Shown here: positions 7,241 through 15,205 of the stretch, in pieces
Layout: the number at the start of each line of letters is the position of its first letter
How positions within the stretch are numbered: the first letter of the stretch is position 1
Origin: Bacteroidota bacterium
GTDB taxonomy: Bacteria > Bacteroidota > Bacteroidia > Flavobacteriales > Flavobacteriaceae
Direction of reading: 5' to 3'
Length of the DNA stretch: 23,557 nt
NCBI GenBank assembly: GCA_004356305.1
Contig: SMXJ01000155.1
Span: 1-23,557 of the forward strand
Notes under the pieces: generated by a model
The model's database searches: none
Told to the model about the DNA's origin: nothing
The model's input: the letters and a program-made list of their open reading frames with translations, nothing else
Position numbers and translations under genes: made by a program

Positions 7241-8122
7241 ATGACAATCTTAGACGGTAAGAAAATATCGAACGACATCAAAGACGAGATCACGGTCGAA
7301 GTCCAAAAAATGAAGGACAAGGGTGAGAAAGTTCCCCATTTGGCTGCGGTTTTGGTAGGGAATGATGGCGCCAGTTTGACCTATGTGGGAAGCAAGGTCA
7401 GATCTTGTGAACGGGTAGGATTTAAGTCTACGTTGGTTCATTTACCCGATACAACAAGTGAAGAAGAGTTATTACTTAAAATAGAGGAGCTTAACAACGA
7501 CGATGATATTGATGGTTTTATCGTTCAGTTGCCATTGCCGCCTCAGATCAATTCGGAAAGGGTTTTGCTTGCCGTTGACCCCGGCAAAGATGTGGACGGA
7601 TTCCATCCTGAAAATTTCGGAAAAATGGCCATGGACATGAATACCTTTATTCCCGCCACTCCATCCGGTATTTTGGAATTATTGGAACGATACAAGGTTG
7701 AAACCGAAGGCAAGCATACGGTAGTTATAGGCCGTAGTCATATTGTAGGCCGTCCTATGAGCATTTTAATGAGCCGTAAGGGATATCCGGGAAATAGTAC
7801 GGTGACTTTAACCCATAGCCGTACAAAAGATATTTCCAAAATAACCGCTCAAGCAGATATTATCATTTCAGCCTTGGGTATTCCGGAATTCTTAAAAGCA
7901 GAAATGGTCAAGGAGGGTGTTGTCATTATCGACGTGGGGATCACGCGTGTACCGGATGAGTCACATCCAAAAGGATATGTGATCAAAGGCGATGTGGATT
8001 TTGAAAATGTTAGTAAAAAAGCCTCTTTTATTACTCCTGTTCCCGGTGGAGTAGGACCCATGACGATAGCGATGTTATTAAAAAACACATTGCTCGCTCG
8101 AAGGCAACAAAAGAAGAACTAA
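7241..8122 (+). CDS. folD: Bifunctional methylene-THF dehydrogenase / methenyl-THF cyclohydrolase FolD
   Basis: This 293-aa enzyme interconverts 5,10-methylene-THF, 5,10-methenyl-THF and 10-formyl-THF in cytosolic one-carbon metabolism, using NADP. Family signatures are present: TYVGSK with the catalytic Tyr48 and Lys52, DGFIVQLPLP (91-100), DVDGFHPENFGKM (117-129), the nucleotide-binding GRSHIVGRPMSILM (164-177) and PGGVGPMTIAMLL (268-280). The length is normal for the family. It follows ffh by 43 nt with no strong terminator between them, so the two are probably one operon. It converges with the PerM-type gene, 39 nt away, and no convincing terminator hairpin lies in that gap. Confidence 0.98.
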   Translation: MTILDGKKISNDIKDEITVEVQKMKDKGEKVPHLAAVLVGNDGASLTYVGSKVRSCERVGFKSTLVHLPDTTSEEELLLKIEELNNDDDIDGFIVQLPLPPQINSERVLLAVDPGKDVDGFHPENFGKMAMDMNTFIPATPSGILELLERYKVETEGKHTVVIGRSHIVGRPMSILMSRKGYPGNSTVTLTHSRTKDISKITAQADIIISALGIPEFLKAEMVKEGVVIIDVGITRVPDESHPKGYVIKGDVDFENVSKKASFITPVPGGVGPMTIAMLLKNTLLARRQQKKN

Positions 8123-8161
8123 TCATCGCGTTTCCCACATCATCGGACCTGTTTGGGAGTA

Positions 8162-9181
8162 TTAGTTAACAATCTCTTTCTCGTCGTATTCCTTTCTGTA
8201 AATGCTTAGTAGTACTAAGAACAAACTGATTAACAATGGTCCGAAGATCAATCCAATAAATCCGAAAAGTGGCACGCCTACTATAACTCCAACCAGGGTG
8301 ATTAGTGGGTGAACATTATCGATTTTTTTCAACACATATAGCCGCACAATATTATCCGACAAACCCACTACAACGAATCCGTAAATAAGGATGCCCCATG
8401 CCTGAAATGTGTGCCCCGTGGAGATTTCTAAAATAAACACGGGTAAAATTCCAACCAGGGTTCCCACAAAAGGTATCATAGATCCGATGGTCACGATCAC
8501 AAACCAGAAAAAAGGATCTGCTACACCAAAAATTAAAAACCCGATCAAGGCTACAAATCCCTGTACTATGGCTACCAACGGTATCCCCAGTGCGTTGGAT
8601 CGAACCATCGATTGTATTTCCTTTCCAATTATTTTCAGGTTTCCTTTGCTCACCGGAATATAATCGGCTAACGAGCTTTTGCTCATTCTACGATCCGTAA
8701 AAAGGTAGAATAGTATGAAATACATCAAACCTATAGCGATGAATACGTTAAAAGTACTCCCGGCTATGCTCTGTAGGTTGCTCGAAATCCACGAAGAAAT
8801 AGCACGCACGTCTATTTGAGAGGCCAGATCATATCCAAGTTGTTCTTCCCAAGAGGCAATTTGACCTTTTAATGCCGTCACCACTTTTTCTGAATTTTGT
8901 ACGGCATTCCCGATCTTATTGCCCAATAATATTATGATGCCGGAAACGGGTAGTAATATACCAACAAAGGAAATAATGCATAAAAGAGCGGCTGCTAAGT
9001 TGGGATTCCAGCCTTTTCTTACCAAACGTATCATCCATCCCCTCATCAAGACATAGACAGTTATGGCACCTAAAATTCCTGAAAAATAAGGTAGTAATTC
9101 TCCAAATATAAGTCCACCTATGATAACTATCAGTAGTAGCACAAATAATTGGCGAATCACATTTTGTGGAATAGTTTTCAT
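8162..9181 (-). CDS. AI-2E family transporter-like (PerM/UPF0118) membrane protein
   Basis: I place the start at the ATG at 9181 (339 aa, MKTIPQNVIRQLF). The open frame reaches 9307, but that extension is hydrophilic, reads over the VOC gene and would delay the first membrane segment. The protein is highly hydrophobic with about 7-8 predicted membrane segments, arranged as in the AI-2E/PerM family. These are an N-terminal cluster, a soluble loop (about 80-150), then a long C-terminal membrane part with PFFWFVIVTIGSMIPFVGTLVGILPVF and GFIGLIFGPLLISLFLVLL. Relatives have been linked to autoinducer-2 export or to Na+/H+ antiport; the substrate here is unknown. The ATG is 1 nt after the VOC gene's stop codon, implying translational coupling in the three-gene operon. 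Confidence 0.88.
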   Translation of the reverse strand: MKTIPQNVIRQLFVLLLIVIIGGLIFGELLPYFSGILGAITVYVLMRGWMIRLVRKGWNPNLAAALLCIISFVGILLPVSGIIILLGNKIGNAVQNSEKVVTALKGQIASWEEQLGYDLASQIDVRAISSWISSNLQSIAGSTFNVFIAIGLMYFILFYLFTDRRMSKSSLADYIPVSKGNLKIIGKEIQSMVRSNALGIPLVAIVQGFVALIGFLIFGVADPFFWFVIVTIGSMIPFVGTLVGILPVFILEISTGHTFQAWGILIYGFVVVGLSDNIVRLYVLKKIDNVHPLITLVGVIVGVPLFGFIGLIFGPLLISLFLVLLSIYRKEYDEKEIVN

Positions 9182-9182
9182 T

Positions 9183-9611
9183 TCAGTTTTCGAATAATTG
9201 GTCTGGATTTTTAAACGCCTTGAATTCGATAGTGTTGCCAGCCGGATCGTTGATAAACAGGGTGGCTTGCTCACCCACTTCTCCTTCGAACCGAATATAA
9301 GGTTCAATAATGAAGTTGACCTGATGTTCTTTTATTCTTTCTGAAATGTAATCAAAAGTTTTTGAATCCAAAACCACACCAAAATGCGGAACAGCTACTT
9401 CTTTCCCATCAACCGGATTTGAATGGCTATATTCAACTTTTGGCTTTTCTTTGTAGTGAATGACCAACTGATGGCCAAAAAAATTAAGATCCACCCAATG
9501 ATCACTACTTCTTCCTTCAACGCAACCCAATACTTCACGATAAAATTTTCGGTTGGTGGGGATATCATCTACCGGAATAGCAAGGTGAAACGGACGTAAC
9601 TTTTCTTTCAA
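9183..9611 (-). CDS. VOC-superfamily (glyoxalase/dioxygenase-like) protein
   Basis: This 142-aa protein has two paired beta-alpha-beta-beta-beta modules typical of the vicinal oxygen chelate fold. Likely metal ligands are His9 in PFHLAIPV, a residue in GHQLVIHY (His47 or His52), His76 in VPHFGVVL and Glu129 in NTIEFKAF. The motif NDPAGNTIEFKAF (121-133) is the characteristic C-terminal signature. The FGH...VIHYKEKP segment resembles a subgroup often annotated as glyoxalase or bleomycin-resistance-like dioxygenase. The actual reaction cannot be deduced. It begins 6 nt after the methyltransferase stop codon and ends 1 nt before the PerM start, so it sits in the middle of a tightly packed operon and may act on a related metabolite. 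Confidence 0.9.
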   Translation of the reverse strand: MKEKLRPFHLAIPVDDIPTNRKFYREVLGCVEGRSSDHWVDLNFFGHQLVIHYKEKPKVEYSHSNPVDGKEVAVPHFGVVLDSKTFDYISERIKEHQVNFIIEPYIRFEGEVGEQATLFINDPAGNTIEFKAFKNPDQLFEN

Positions 9612-9617
9612 GGGTTC

Positions 9618-11234
9618 TTATTTAACAATGAGGTAACTAATACTTACAGTAGCGAGTTCGTTATCAGGGAATTTAGAAGCATGGGACGGTACCGAATGCA
9701 ATCCTACTTCAGAAATGACCGTATTAAAAACTTCGAGTTCTAAAATATACTGATCACTAAATCCATGTGTTGCATCATAAGCTGTCGCTGCGGTTTTCCC
9801 TATGTTCTTAGCGGTTATTTTAGGATCGATGGTATGCAATTCGATCAACATCAGACCAAATTTATGTATATAGGGCTTCCAATTCTCAAAATGTTCTTTC
9901 AGATTTTGTTCTACCTCTCTATTAGAGAGCCGTATGCCACGTGAAGCAAAGGCTCCCGTCGAAAAACTCACGGTGTTTAGGTCTACATTTTTGGGAGATT
10001 CCCAAGGCCGATTGTGATCCAAAAACGTACGAACATTCAACAGATCACAAAGGTTTATATCATAACTGTTCTGAATGTCCTGTTCCAATTGATGAGGATT
10101 CCCTATGTCCCCCCATATAACTTTAGCCCAAATATCGGCTTTTACCAAATTGCCCCGGGTTACTTTTAAGGCAGCCCGGTTGTAATCCACCCCCACTAAG
10201 AATAATGGATACTCATCCAGGATAGCACCGCGTTTGGTGCGCCGCTCAATGACTTCGAAAAGATGAATTAAAAAAGCGCCATTTCCACATCCCATATCGA
10301 GAATTCCTTTGGGCTGTTCTTCAATGGGTTTGTTGAAAAGTGATATGATGATCTCATCGATCTTTTTGAAATAAGCAGAATGTGCACCCCCGCTTCCCCA
10401 CACATTCATCTCTCTGTCTACATGGATCTCGTGAGCAGTTGGAATAGAACTCTTAAATATAAGAGCATTACCAAACATGAGTTCATCCACCCTTCTAAAA
10501 GTAGGAATATACGAAACAGTGACCCCATAGGCTGAAGATCGTCTCGCAAAGAATAAGCCTTTATCGGTAAAACGATAGTGTTCATTTTTTTTACTGAACC
10601 ACCCTAAATAACAAAAAAAGTCGAGTATTTTACTAAAATTTACGGGATCTTCATGAAACTCATCAGCGCTGAAGGAAGCCTCCATGAAATACTTATGAAA
10701 CATTCCGTCCATGCCCAGAAACACCGTAATAGGGCCCACTAAAACCCCTTCGATATGCTTTGATATTTGGGACTCTATTTCATGCTCCAGAGGGTCTTTC
10801 GAACGGGCTTCATAGTCGCCATTCTTGTATTTATTAAAAACACGATTCAAAAGAGAGAATTGTTCCGATTCAAAATGGCGTGGATGAAATTCCTCCGAAG
10901 TTTTCATAAACCCAACTACGTCTTCATACCTTTGAACCAAATTGAGCGCGATCTCACTTCGTTTGTTCTTCGCTATGGTAATGGTGTTTTCATTTTCGTC
11001 GATTTTGTATTCTAACCATCCTTGTGACGCCAGCATCCGTAGTCCAACGTTTAGATAGCCTTCATTGCAATCAAATAACCGGACGATCTCTTTTAGTTGG
11101 TGTTCTTTTTTCTTCAGAATATGATCCAACACCCCTTTTTCCTTTAAGGCAAATGCCACAGGGGCTACGGCGATACCATCCAGATGGCGGAAGAGATCAT
11201 TACGATATAAGGCTTTTTCAGAAATGGATAACAT
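9618..11234 (-). CDS. Class I SAM-dependent methyltransferase, probably AprA-related
   Basis: This 538-aa protein is larger than simple methyltransferases. Residues about 20-90 look like a winged-helix domain (FALKEKGVLDHIL, then YLNVGLRMLASQGWLEY). A second winged-helix-like part lies at about 160-235 (FSKILDFFCYLGWFSKK, YRFTDKGLFFARR). The Rossmann methyltransferase domain starts near 300, with the SAM motif ILDMGCGNGAF (311-321) and the acidic residue Asp350 in LVGVDYNRAAL. Later conserved-looking segments are NVRTFLDHNRPW (400-411), GLMLIELHTID (460-470) and AYDATHGFSDQY (485-496). The double winged helix plus methyltransferase layout recalls the AprA-type methyltransferases of polyketide initiation modules; this is recognition by pattern, not by alignment. 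It heads an operon with a VOC protein and a PerM-like transporter. The substrate is unknown. Confidence 0.75.
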   Translation of the reverse strand: MLSISEKALYRNDLFRHLDGIAVAPVAFALKEKGVLDHILKKKEHQLKEIVRLFDCNEGYLNVGLRMLASQGWLEYKIDENENTITIAKNKRSEIALNLVQRYEDVVGFMKTSEEFHPRHFESEQFSLLNRVFNKYKNGDYEARSKDPLEHEIESQISKHIEGVLVGPITVFLGMDGMFHKYFMEASFSADEFHEDPVNFSKILDFFCYLGWFSKKNEHYRFTDKGLFFARRSSAYGVTVSYIPTFRRVDELMFGNALIFKSSIPTAHEIHVDREMNVWGSGGAHSAYFKKIDEIIISLFNKPIEEQPKGILDMGCGNGAFLIHLFEVIERRTKRGAILDEYPLFLVGVDYNRAALKVTRGNLVKADIWAKVIWGDIGNPHQLEQDIQNSYDINLCDLLNVRTFLDHNRPWESPKNVDLNTVSFSTGAFASRGIRLSNREVEQNLKEHFENWKPYIHKFGLMLIELHTIDPKITAKNIGKTAATAYDATHGFSDQYILELEVFNTVISEVGLHSVPSHASKFPDNELATVSISYLIVK

Positions 11235-11335
11235 AAAGTTGTAGAGTGAAGTAGGTAATTATAGAATATTTCGAATTACTTGTTCTCGTTATTTTTTAAA
11301 AATTGAAGCAGTAATGTACTAATAATCCTTTCATT

Positions 11336-11366
11336 AAAAAAAGCCTTTCATTTTGGAAAGGCTTTT
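11336..11366 (-). terminator. Intrinsic terminator after the 195-aa lipoprotein gene
   Basis: GCCTTTC (11343-11349) pairs with GGAAAGGC-type bases ending at 11362, extended by A-T pairs, with a 6-nt loop. On the minus strand the stem is followed by seven U (A-run 11336-11342). It separates the HerA/lipoprotein unit from the methyltransferase operon, whose own promoter must lie in 11235-11335; I see no clear consensus there. Confidence 0.85.
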
Positions 11367-11372
11367 GGTAAT

Positions 11373-11960
11373 TTATTCTTCAGTAGTTTCATCATGATCG
11401 TCCTCAGCATCCCAACCTATCATAAAATACTTGAATTTAGCGCCACCGGGAATTTGAGTTGCCTCCACTTTGGCATTGTAATTATAGCGGATATTTTCAG
11501 GTAATTCCTTTTTGTCAATAGTGATATATACATCAGTATCCTTCAGAAAAACCACAACTACGTTGATCGCATTTTGAATAGCGATGATTTCATAATTCGC
11601 TTTTACATCGGCGAAAGAACTGTTCAAAGAGAGCCCTTTTTCCGTTTTAAATCGTTTGTCAAAAACTTGAATAAAGCTGATTCTCGATTCCGGATCTGTT
11701 TCATTTTCCGGAGAAAGCAGCAGTAATTTTTTACCACCTTTCTCGTAAACTTCTACCTCGCCTCGAATCCCCAAGGCATTTTCACCAACCCTCAATGGTA
11801 CGATAGAATCGAGCTCGAATATCGAGTCCACCTGATTTATTTGTGCTTTACTGGTCAAGTTGCCTATCTGCCCATTCTTAATTAGAAAAGGGTCTTTTTG
11901 GTCAGCACATTGTATGAAAAGGATGGAGGCTAAAACGGCAATAAATAAGGTCTTTTTCAT
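11373..11960 (-). CDS. Small putative lipoprotein of unknown function
   Basis: This 195-aa protein has a short signal peptide ending in the lipobox LFIQC, so Cys18 is the likely lipidation site; AD follows it. The rest is predicted mostly beta (RGEVEVYEKGGKKLLLLSP, YEIIAIQNAINVVVVFLKDTDVYITID), with an acidic C-terminus rich in Asp and Glu. A polar stretch near residues 38-55 reads VDSIFELDSIVPLRVG. I do not recognise a named domain. It lies 52 nt downstream of the HerA-like ATPase gene on the same strand and is followed by a strong terminator, so it is probably the last gene of that unit. Nothing in it points to a link with the ATPase's activity. Confidence 0.8.
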   Translation of the reverse strand: MKKTLFIAVLASILFIQCADQKDPFLIKNGQIGNLTSKAQINQVDSIFELDSIVPLRVGENALGIRGEVEVYEKGGKKLLLLSPENETDPESRISFIQVFDKRFKTEKGLSLNSSFADVKANYEIIAIQNAINVVVVFLKDTDVYITIDKKELPENIRYNYNAKVEATQIPGGAKFKYFMIGWDAEDDHDETTEE

Positions 11961-12012
11961 GGTTTTTAATGTAAAATAGTATTGTATTAAAGTTGCGATT
12001 TTGGTTTGTGGA

Positions 12013-13545
12013 TCACCGAAGCATTTTCGTTAATATTCCTAAAACACTTCGTATCACTGTTGGACTGGTCAAAACTTTTTCGAGGCTGCTTTTTGAAGAT
12101 CTTCTTCTGCGTGAGGAGCTTCTTCGATATGAGCCGGTTCGTACAGCTGCCCTTTCTTTCTCAGCTTTTTCTTTTGCCTCTTCCTGGTTCGCGATTTCAA
12201 TTTTTTTGTTGAGTAATTCATAGGCACTTTCGCGATCTATTTCTTCATTGTACTCTTTCGCTAATTTCGAGTTCTCTATAAGTGATTTCAATTCGCTATC
12301 ATTCAATATATCCATTCGGCTCATAGGAGCACGTAGCATGGTTGCCGCTAAGGGCGTTGGTATACCCTTTTCATTTAACACTGAAACAAGTGCCTCTCCG
12401 GTTCCTAATGAGGTCAATAATTGATCAGTTTGGTAGTAGTCTGAGAGCGGATAATTTTCTGCTGTTAATTTAATGGCCTTCCGGTCTTTGGCTGTGAAAG
12501 CTCTTAAGGCATGTTGTATTTTTAACCCTAACTGACTCAATACTGCATCCGGTATATCGGTTGCGTTTTGAGTTACAAAATACAATCCAACTCCTTTGGA
12601 GCGAATTAACTTTACAATACTTTCAATTTGGTCTAGTAATGCATCACTGGCCTCCTTAAATATAAGATGGGCTTCATCTATGAAGATGACGAGTTCGGGC
12701 CTGCCGGTATCTCCTTGTTCCGGGAAGGTAGAGTAGATCTCGGCTAGTAAGCAAAGCATAAAAGTGGAAAATAGTTTCGGCCTATCCTGTATATCGGTTA
12801 AACGAACGATGTTTATGTAACCGTTTCCATTTTGGTCCACGCGCAAAAGATCATCTGTGTCGAAAGACTTTTCCCCAAAGAACAAGTCGCCCCCTTGTTG
12901 CTCGAGCTGGACGATCTTCCTGAGGATCGATCCTGCAGAAGCCGGTGATATCCGGCCGTATTCACGGGCGATTTCGGTCTTTCCTTCTTCGGTAGCATAC
13001 TGAATGATCTTCTTAAAATCCTTTAAATCCAGCAGTGGTAATTGATTATCGTCGCAATATTTAAAAAGAACGGAAATGATGCCCGACTGGGTTTCAGAAA
13101 CACCCAATATCCTTGAAATTAAAACTGGACCGAATTCACTTACCGTCGCTCGCAACCGTACACCATCCTGCTTAGATAAAGTGAAAATTTCAACAGGGAA
13201 TTTCTTAGCGTCGAATGGAATACCAATGGCCTCATGGCGCTCGTCAATTTTTGGGTGTCCGGGGCTTGGTTTTGCTATTCCACTCAAATCTCCTTTCATG
13301 TCCATTAACAAAACGGGGATGCCTTTATCAGAAAGGTTTTCAGCTAATATTTGTAATGTTTTGGTCTTTCCGGTTCCAGTTGCTCCGGCAATCAGACCGT
13401 GCCTGTTCATTGTTTTTAAAGGGATCTTTACCAAAGCATTTCGCACCGTTTGCCCATCGAGCATTGCAGCCCCTAGAGTGATCGCTTCTCCCTTGGTAGC
13501 GTAACCCTCATTGATATGATCAAAAAATTCTTGTTGATCTGCCAT
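12013..13545 (-). CDS. HerA-like (DUF853) P-loop ATPase
   Basis: The likely start is the ATG at 13545 (510 aa); a TTG two codons earlier is also open but less likely. Walker A is GATGTGKTK (54-62), followed by VLLMDMKGDLSGIAKP (78-93), which is characteristic of this group. Walker B is LVIFIDEAH (285-293), then a sensor-like VTQN (324-327) and ALRAFTAKDRKA with a possible arginine finger. This is the DUF853/HerA-related class of FtsK-HerA ATPases, often annotated as helicase HerA-like. The C-terminus has a charged coiled segment (about 425-470) and then an Arg/Ser-rich basic tail (469-487). A partner NurA nuclease is not visible nearby, so a role in DNA end processing is uncertain. It is divergent from queE. 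Confidence 0.92.
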   Translation of the reverse strand: MADQQEFFDHINEGYATKGEAITLGAAMLDGQTVRNALVKIPLKTMNRHGLIAGATGTGKTKTLQILAENLSDKGIPVLLMDMKGDLSGIAKPSPGHPKIDERHEAIGIPFDAKKFPVEIFTLSKQDGVRLRATVSEFGPVLISRILGVSETQSGIISVLFKYCDDNQLPLLDLKDFKKIIQYATEEGKTEIAREYGRISPASAGSILRKIVQLEQQGGDLFFGEKSFDTDDLLRVDQNGNGYINIVRLTDIQDRPKLFSTFMLCLLAEIYSTFPEQGDTGRPELVIFIDEAHLIFKEASDALLDQIESIVKLIRSKGVGLYFVTQNATDIPDAVLSQLGLKIQHALRAFTAKDRKAIKLTAENYPLSDYYQTDQLLTSLGTGEALVSVLNEKGIPTPLAATMLRAPMSRMDILNDSELKSLIENSKLAKEYNEEIDRESAYELLNKKIEIANQEEAKEKAEKERAAVRTGSYRRSSSRRRRSSKSSLEKVLTSPTVIRSVLGILTKMLR

Positions 13546-13609
13546 TTTCAAAATTTTGATAAAAATATGAATTGTGCGTTAGCTTTTGAAATATAATAAC
13601 AGTTATGTT

Positions 13610-13641
13610 TTGAATATTCTCCTGTTAAAGCATTATTTTTG
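13610..13641 (+). promoter_or_regulatory. queE promoter, implying a leaderless or near-leaderless mRNA
   Basis: TTG (13610-13612) precedes TATTTTTG (13634-13641), an exact TAnnTTTG match, by 21 nt, slightly long but within the reported range. The preferred ATG at 13648 begins only 6 nt after the -7 element, so the transcript would start at or almost at the start codon. Confidence 0.6.
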
Positions 13642-13647
13642 TGGCCT

Positions 13648-14277
13648 ATGCAAAAGAATATTCAGGCTTTGGTGGAAAAGGGTCATTTGTTGCCATTGAT
13701 GGAGGAGTTTTACACCATCCAGGGGGAGGGATATCACAAAGGGACAGCAGCTTATTTTATCCGCTTAGGTGGTTGTGATGTGGGATGTCATTGGTGCGAT
13801 GTGAAGGAAAGTTGGAATCCGGATATTCATCCGCCAACCGATATCGGATCGATCGTAACAAATGCCGTAAAATATTCGAAGACCATTGTTGTCACCGGAG
13901 GAGAACCCTTAACCTGGGATATGTCTCCCTTGACCCAACTATTAAAAGAAAAAGGACTCGATACTCATATTGAAACCTCGGGCGCTTATCCTCTGAGTGG
14001 AACATGGGACTGGATTTGTTTATCTCCAAAAAAAAATAAACTTCCAACTGCGGAAATTTATAAGGTAGCTGATGAGCTCAAGGTTATCATATATAACAAA
14101 GACGACTTCCGTTTCGCCGAAGAACAAGCATTGAAAGTAAATCCGGACTGCAAATTATATCTCCAACCCGAGTGGAGTAAACGGGATAAAATGATTCCTC
14201 TAATTGTAGATTATGTAATGGCGCATCCACATTGGGTGGTTTCGTTGCAAACACATAAGTACTTAAATATTCCTTGA
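13648..14277 (+). CDS. queE: 7-carboxy-7-deazaguanine synthase QueE
   Basis: I use the ATG at 13648 (209 aa); an upstream TTG at 13639 overlaps the promoter. This radical SAM enzyme makes 7-carboxy-7-deazaguanine from carboxy-tetrahydropterin on the queuosine/preQ0 pathway. The iron-sulfur cluster motif is CDVGCHWC (Cys43, Cys47, Cys50), a C-x3-C-x2-C spacing. Other family signatures are FYTIQGEG (21-28), VTGGEPLTW (82-90), ETSGAYPL (109-116), LSPKKNKLP (126-134) and the C-terminal SLQTHKYLNIP. Length and motifs match the Bacteroidota branch. No other queuosine gene (queC, queD, queF) is in the window. It is divergent from the HerA-like gene and convergent with the DUF2911 gene. Confidence 0.96.
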   Translation: MQKNIQALVEKGHLLPLMEEFYTIQGEGYHKGTAAYFIRLGGCDVGCHWCDVKESWNPDIHPPTDIGSIVTNAVKYSKTIVVTGGEPLTWDMSPLTQLLKEKGLDTHIETSGAYPLSGTWDWICLSPKKNKLPTAEIYKVADELKVIIYNKDDFRFAEEQALKVNPDCKLYLQPEWSKRDKMIPLIVDYVMAHPHWVVSLQTHKYLNIP

Positions 14278-14297
14278 GAAATAAAGTACCGAGTTCC

Positions 14298-14343
14298 AAA
14301 AAAAGCAAATTCCAAAAGCCATTCGACTGACCATTGGAATTTG
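14298..14343 (-). terminator. Hairpin terminator between queE and the DUF2911 gene
   Basis: CAAATTCCAA (14306-14315) and TTGGAATTTG (14334-14343) are perfect 10-nt inverted arms around an 18-nt loop. On the minus strand the stem is followed by C and then seven U (A-run 14298-14304), so it best serves the DUF2911 transcript. On the plus strand a T-rich but interrupted tract follows, so it could also end queE. Confidence 0.7.
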
Positions 14344-14364
14344 TAATTTGTTATTTGATTTTTG

Positions 14365-14910
14365 TTATTTCGTAAATGGCACTGTAATTCGTGCATTTCC
14401 CCAACCCAGATGCATATCCACTCCATTATCGCTTTCCTCGAAAACGATGGAGAAAGCCTCTACAAAATCGTCGGAACTAGTCACAGGCACATTCAACCTG
14501 ACCACATCGTTGGCTTCATTATAAAAATAAGAACCCCACACATTTAGATCTTTATTAATTATAGCTGTCCACTCGCTATCACCCGGAATGGTACAAAAAG
14601 TATAGGTTCCTGCTTTTATCATAGTGTCGCCCAATTTCATGTCGACATAAAGGGTTAGTTCTGTGGCTTCATTGGCTCCGGTGCGCCAAACTTTGCCATT
14701 GGGAGTGAGACCGCTTAATTCCCTTCCTTTTAATTGGGGTCTGCTGTAAGTGATCTTTATAAGCTTGTCTGAATTCCTGTAATCATCCGGATAAGACGCA
14801 GTATCCATGGGGCTTACGTCCATTTTAGGAAATTTTTGAGCCTCAATATCTATGCTGAATACAAGGGTTGCTGCAAATAGCAGGGTAGTGATAATAATTG
14901 TTTTTTTCAT
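14365..14910 (-). CDS. DUF2911 family exported protein
   Basis: This 181-aa protein has an N-terminal signal peptide (1-24, ending IEAQ) with no lipobox, so it should be periplasmic. The family signature is clear: ITYSRPQLKGREL (53-65), GKVWRTGANEATEL (72-85), AGTYTFCTIPGDSEW (100-114) and INKDLNVWGSYFY (118-130). DUF2911 proteins are widespread in Bacteroidota and have no known biochemical function. The fold is expected to be mostly beta. It is a single gene, convergent with queE and divergent from gyrB, with a small hairpin in its leader at 14926-14945. Confidence 0.92.
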   Translation of the reverse strand: MKKTIIITTLLFAATLVFSIDIEAQKFPKMDVSPMDTASYPDDYRNSDKLIKITYSRPQLKGRELSGLTPNGKVWRTGANEATELTLYVDMKLGDTMIKAGTYTFCTIPGDSEWTAIINKDLNVWGSYFYNEANDVVRLNVPVTSSDDFVEAFSIVFEESDNGVDMHLGWGNARITVPFTK

Positions 14911-14925
14911 GTCATTATTTTTAGG

Positions 14926-14945
14926 GTCTGCCTTTATCGGCAGAC
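14926..14945 (-). repeat. Small perfect hairpin in the DUF2911 gene leader
   Basis: GTCTGCC (14926-14932) and GGCAGAC (14939-14945) form a 7-bp GC-rich stem with a 6-nt loop, 15 nt upstream of the ATG at 14910. It could influence translation or mRNA stability. The remainder of the 295-nt spacer up to gyrB holds the gyrB -7 element and nothing else I can identify. Confidence 0.5.
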
Positions 14946-15160
14946 GGGATTAAAAGTAATTTTTATCAGGTAGAAAAATGATAATATTATGTGAAAATTT
15001 CCGAATTAATCTAATAATTAGGTCGTAAATATTTGGGTGTTATTACGGTAAATAATCTCTTTCTTTTTTGTGGTAATTCCGAGGGTTGTTTACACAAAAT
15101 TTTGTTCATAACTTCGTATTGATAAAAAGCCGAAGCCCCTGAATTTATTGGGGATTTGGT

Positions 15161-15168
15161 TATATTTG
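15161..15168 (+). promoter_or_regulatory. gyrB promoter -7 element
   Basis: TATATTTG is an exact match to the Bacteroidota TAnnTTTG element, 37 nt before the gyrB ATG. No TTG lies at the standard distance upstream, so the -33 element is weak or absent. Confidence 0.5.
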
Positions 15169-15205
15169 TTCGTTATCAAAAAAGGATTAAAAAAACCTGA
15201 TTTTT

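Noticed and set aside
8123..8161. Terminator between folD and the PerM-type gene
   Set aside because: Only a 5-bp TCCCA/TGGGA pairing with a long loop and no U-run can be drawn.
9182..9307. 42-residue N-terminal extension of the PerM-type protein
   Set aside because: It is hydrophilic, overlaps the VOC gene in another frame, and the internal ATG at 9181 gives the normal family start directly before the first membrane segment.
13546..13551. TTG start for the HerA-like ATPase
   Set aside because: An ATG two codons downstream gives MADQQEF, and nothing favours the TTG.
13639..13647. TTG start for QueE
   Set aside because: The TTG lies within the -7 promoter element, so it would not be on the mRNA; the ATG at 13648 is preferred.
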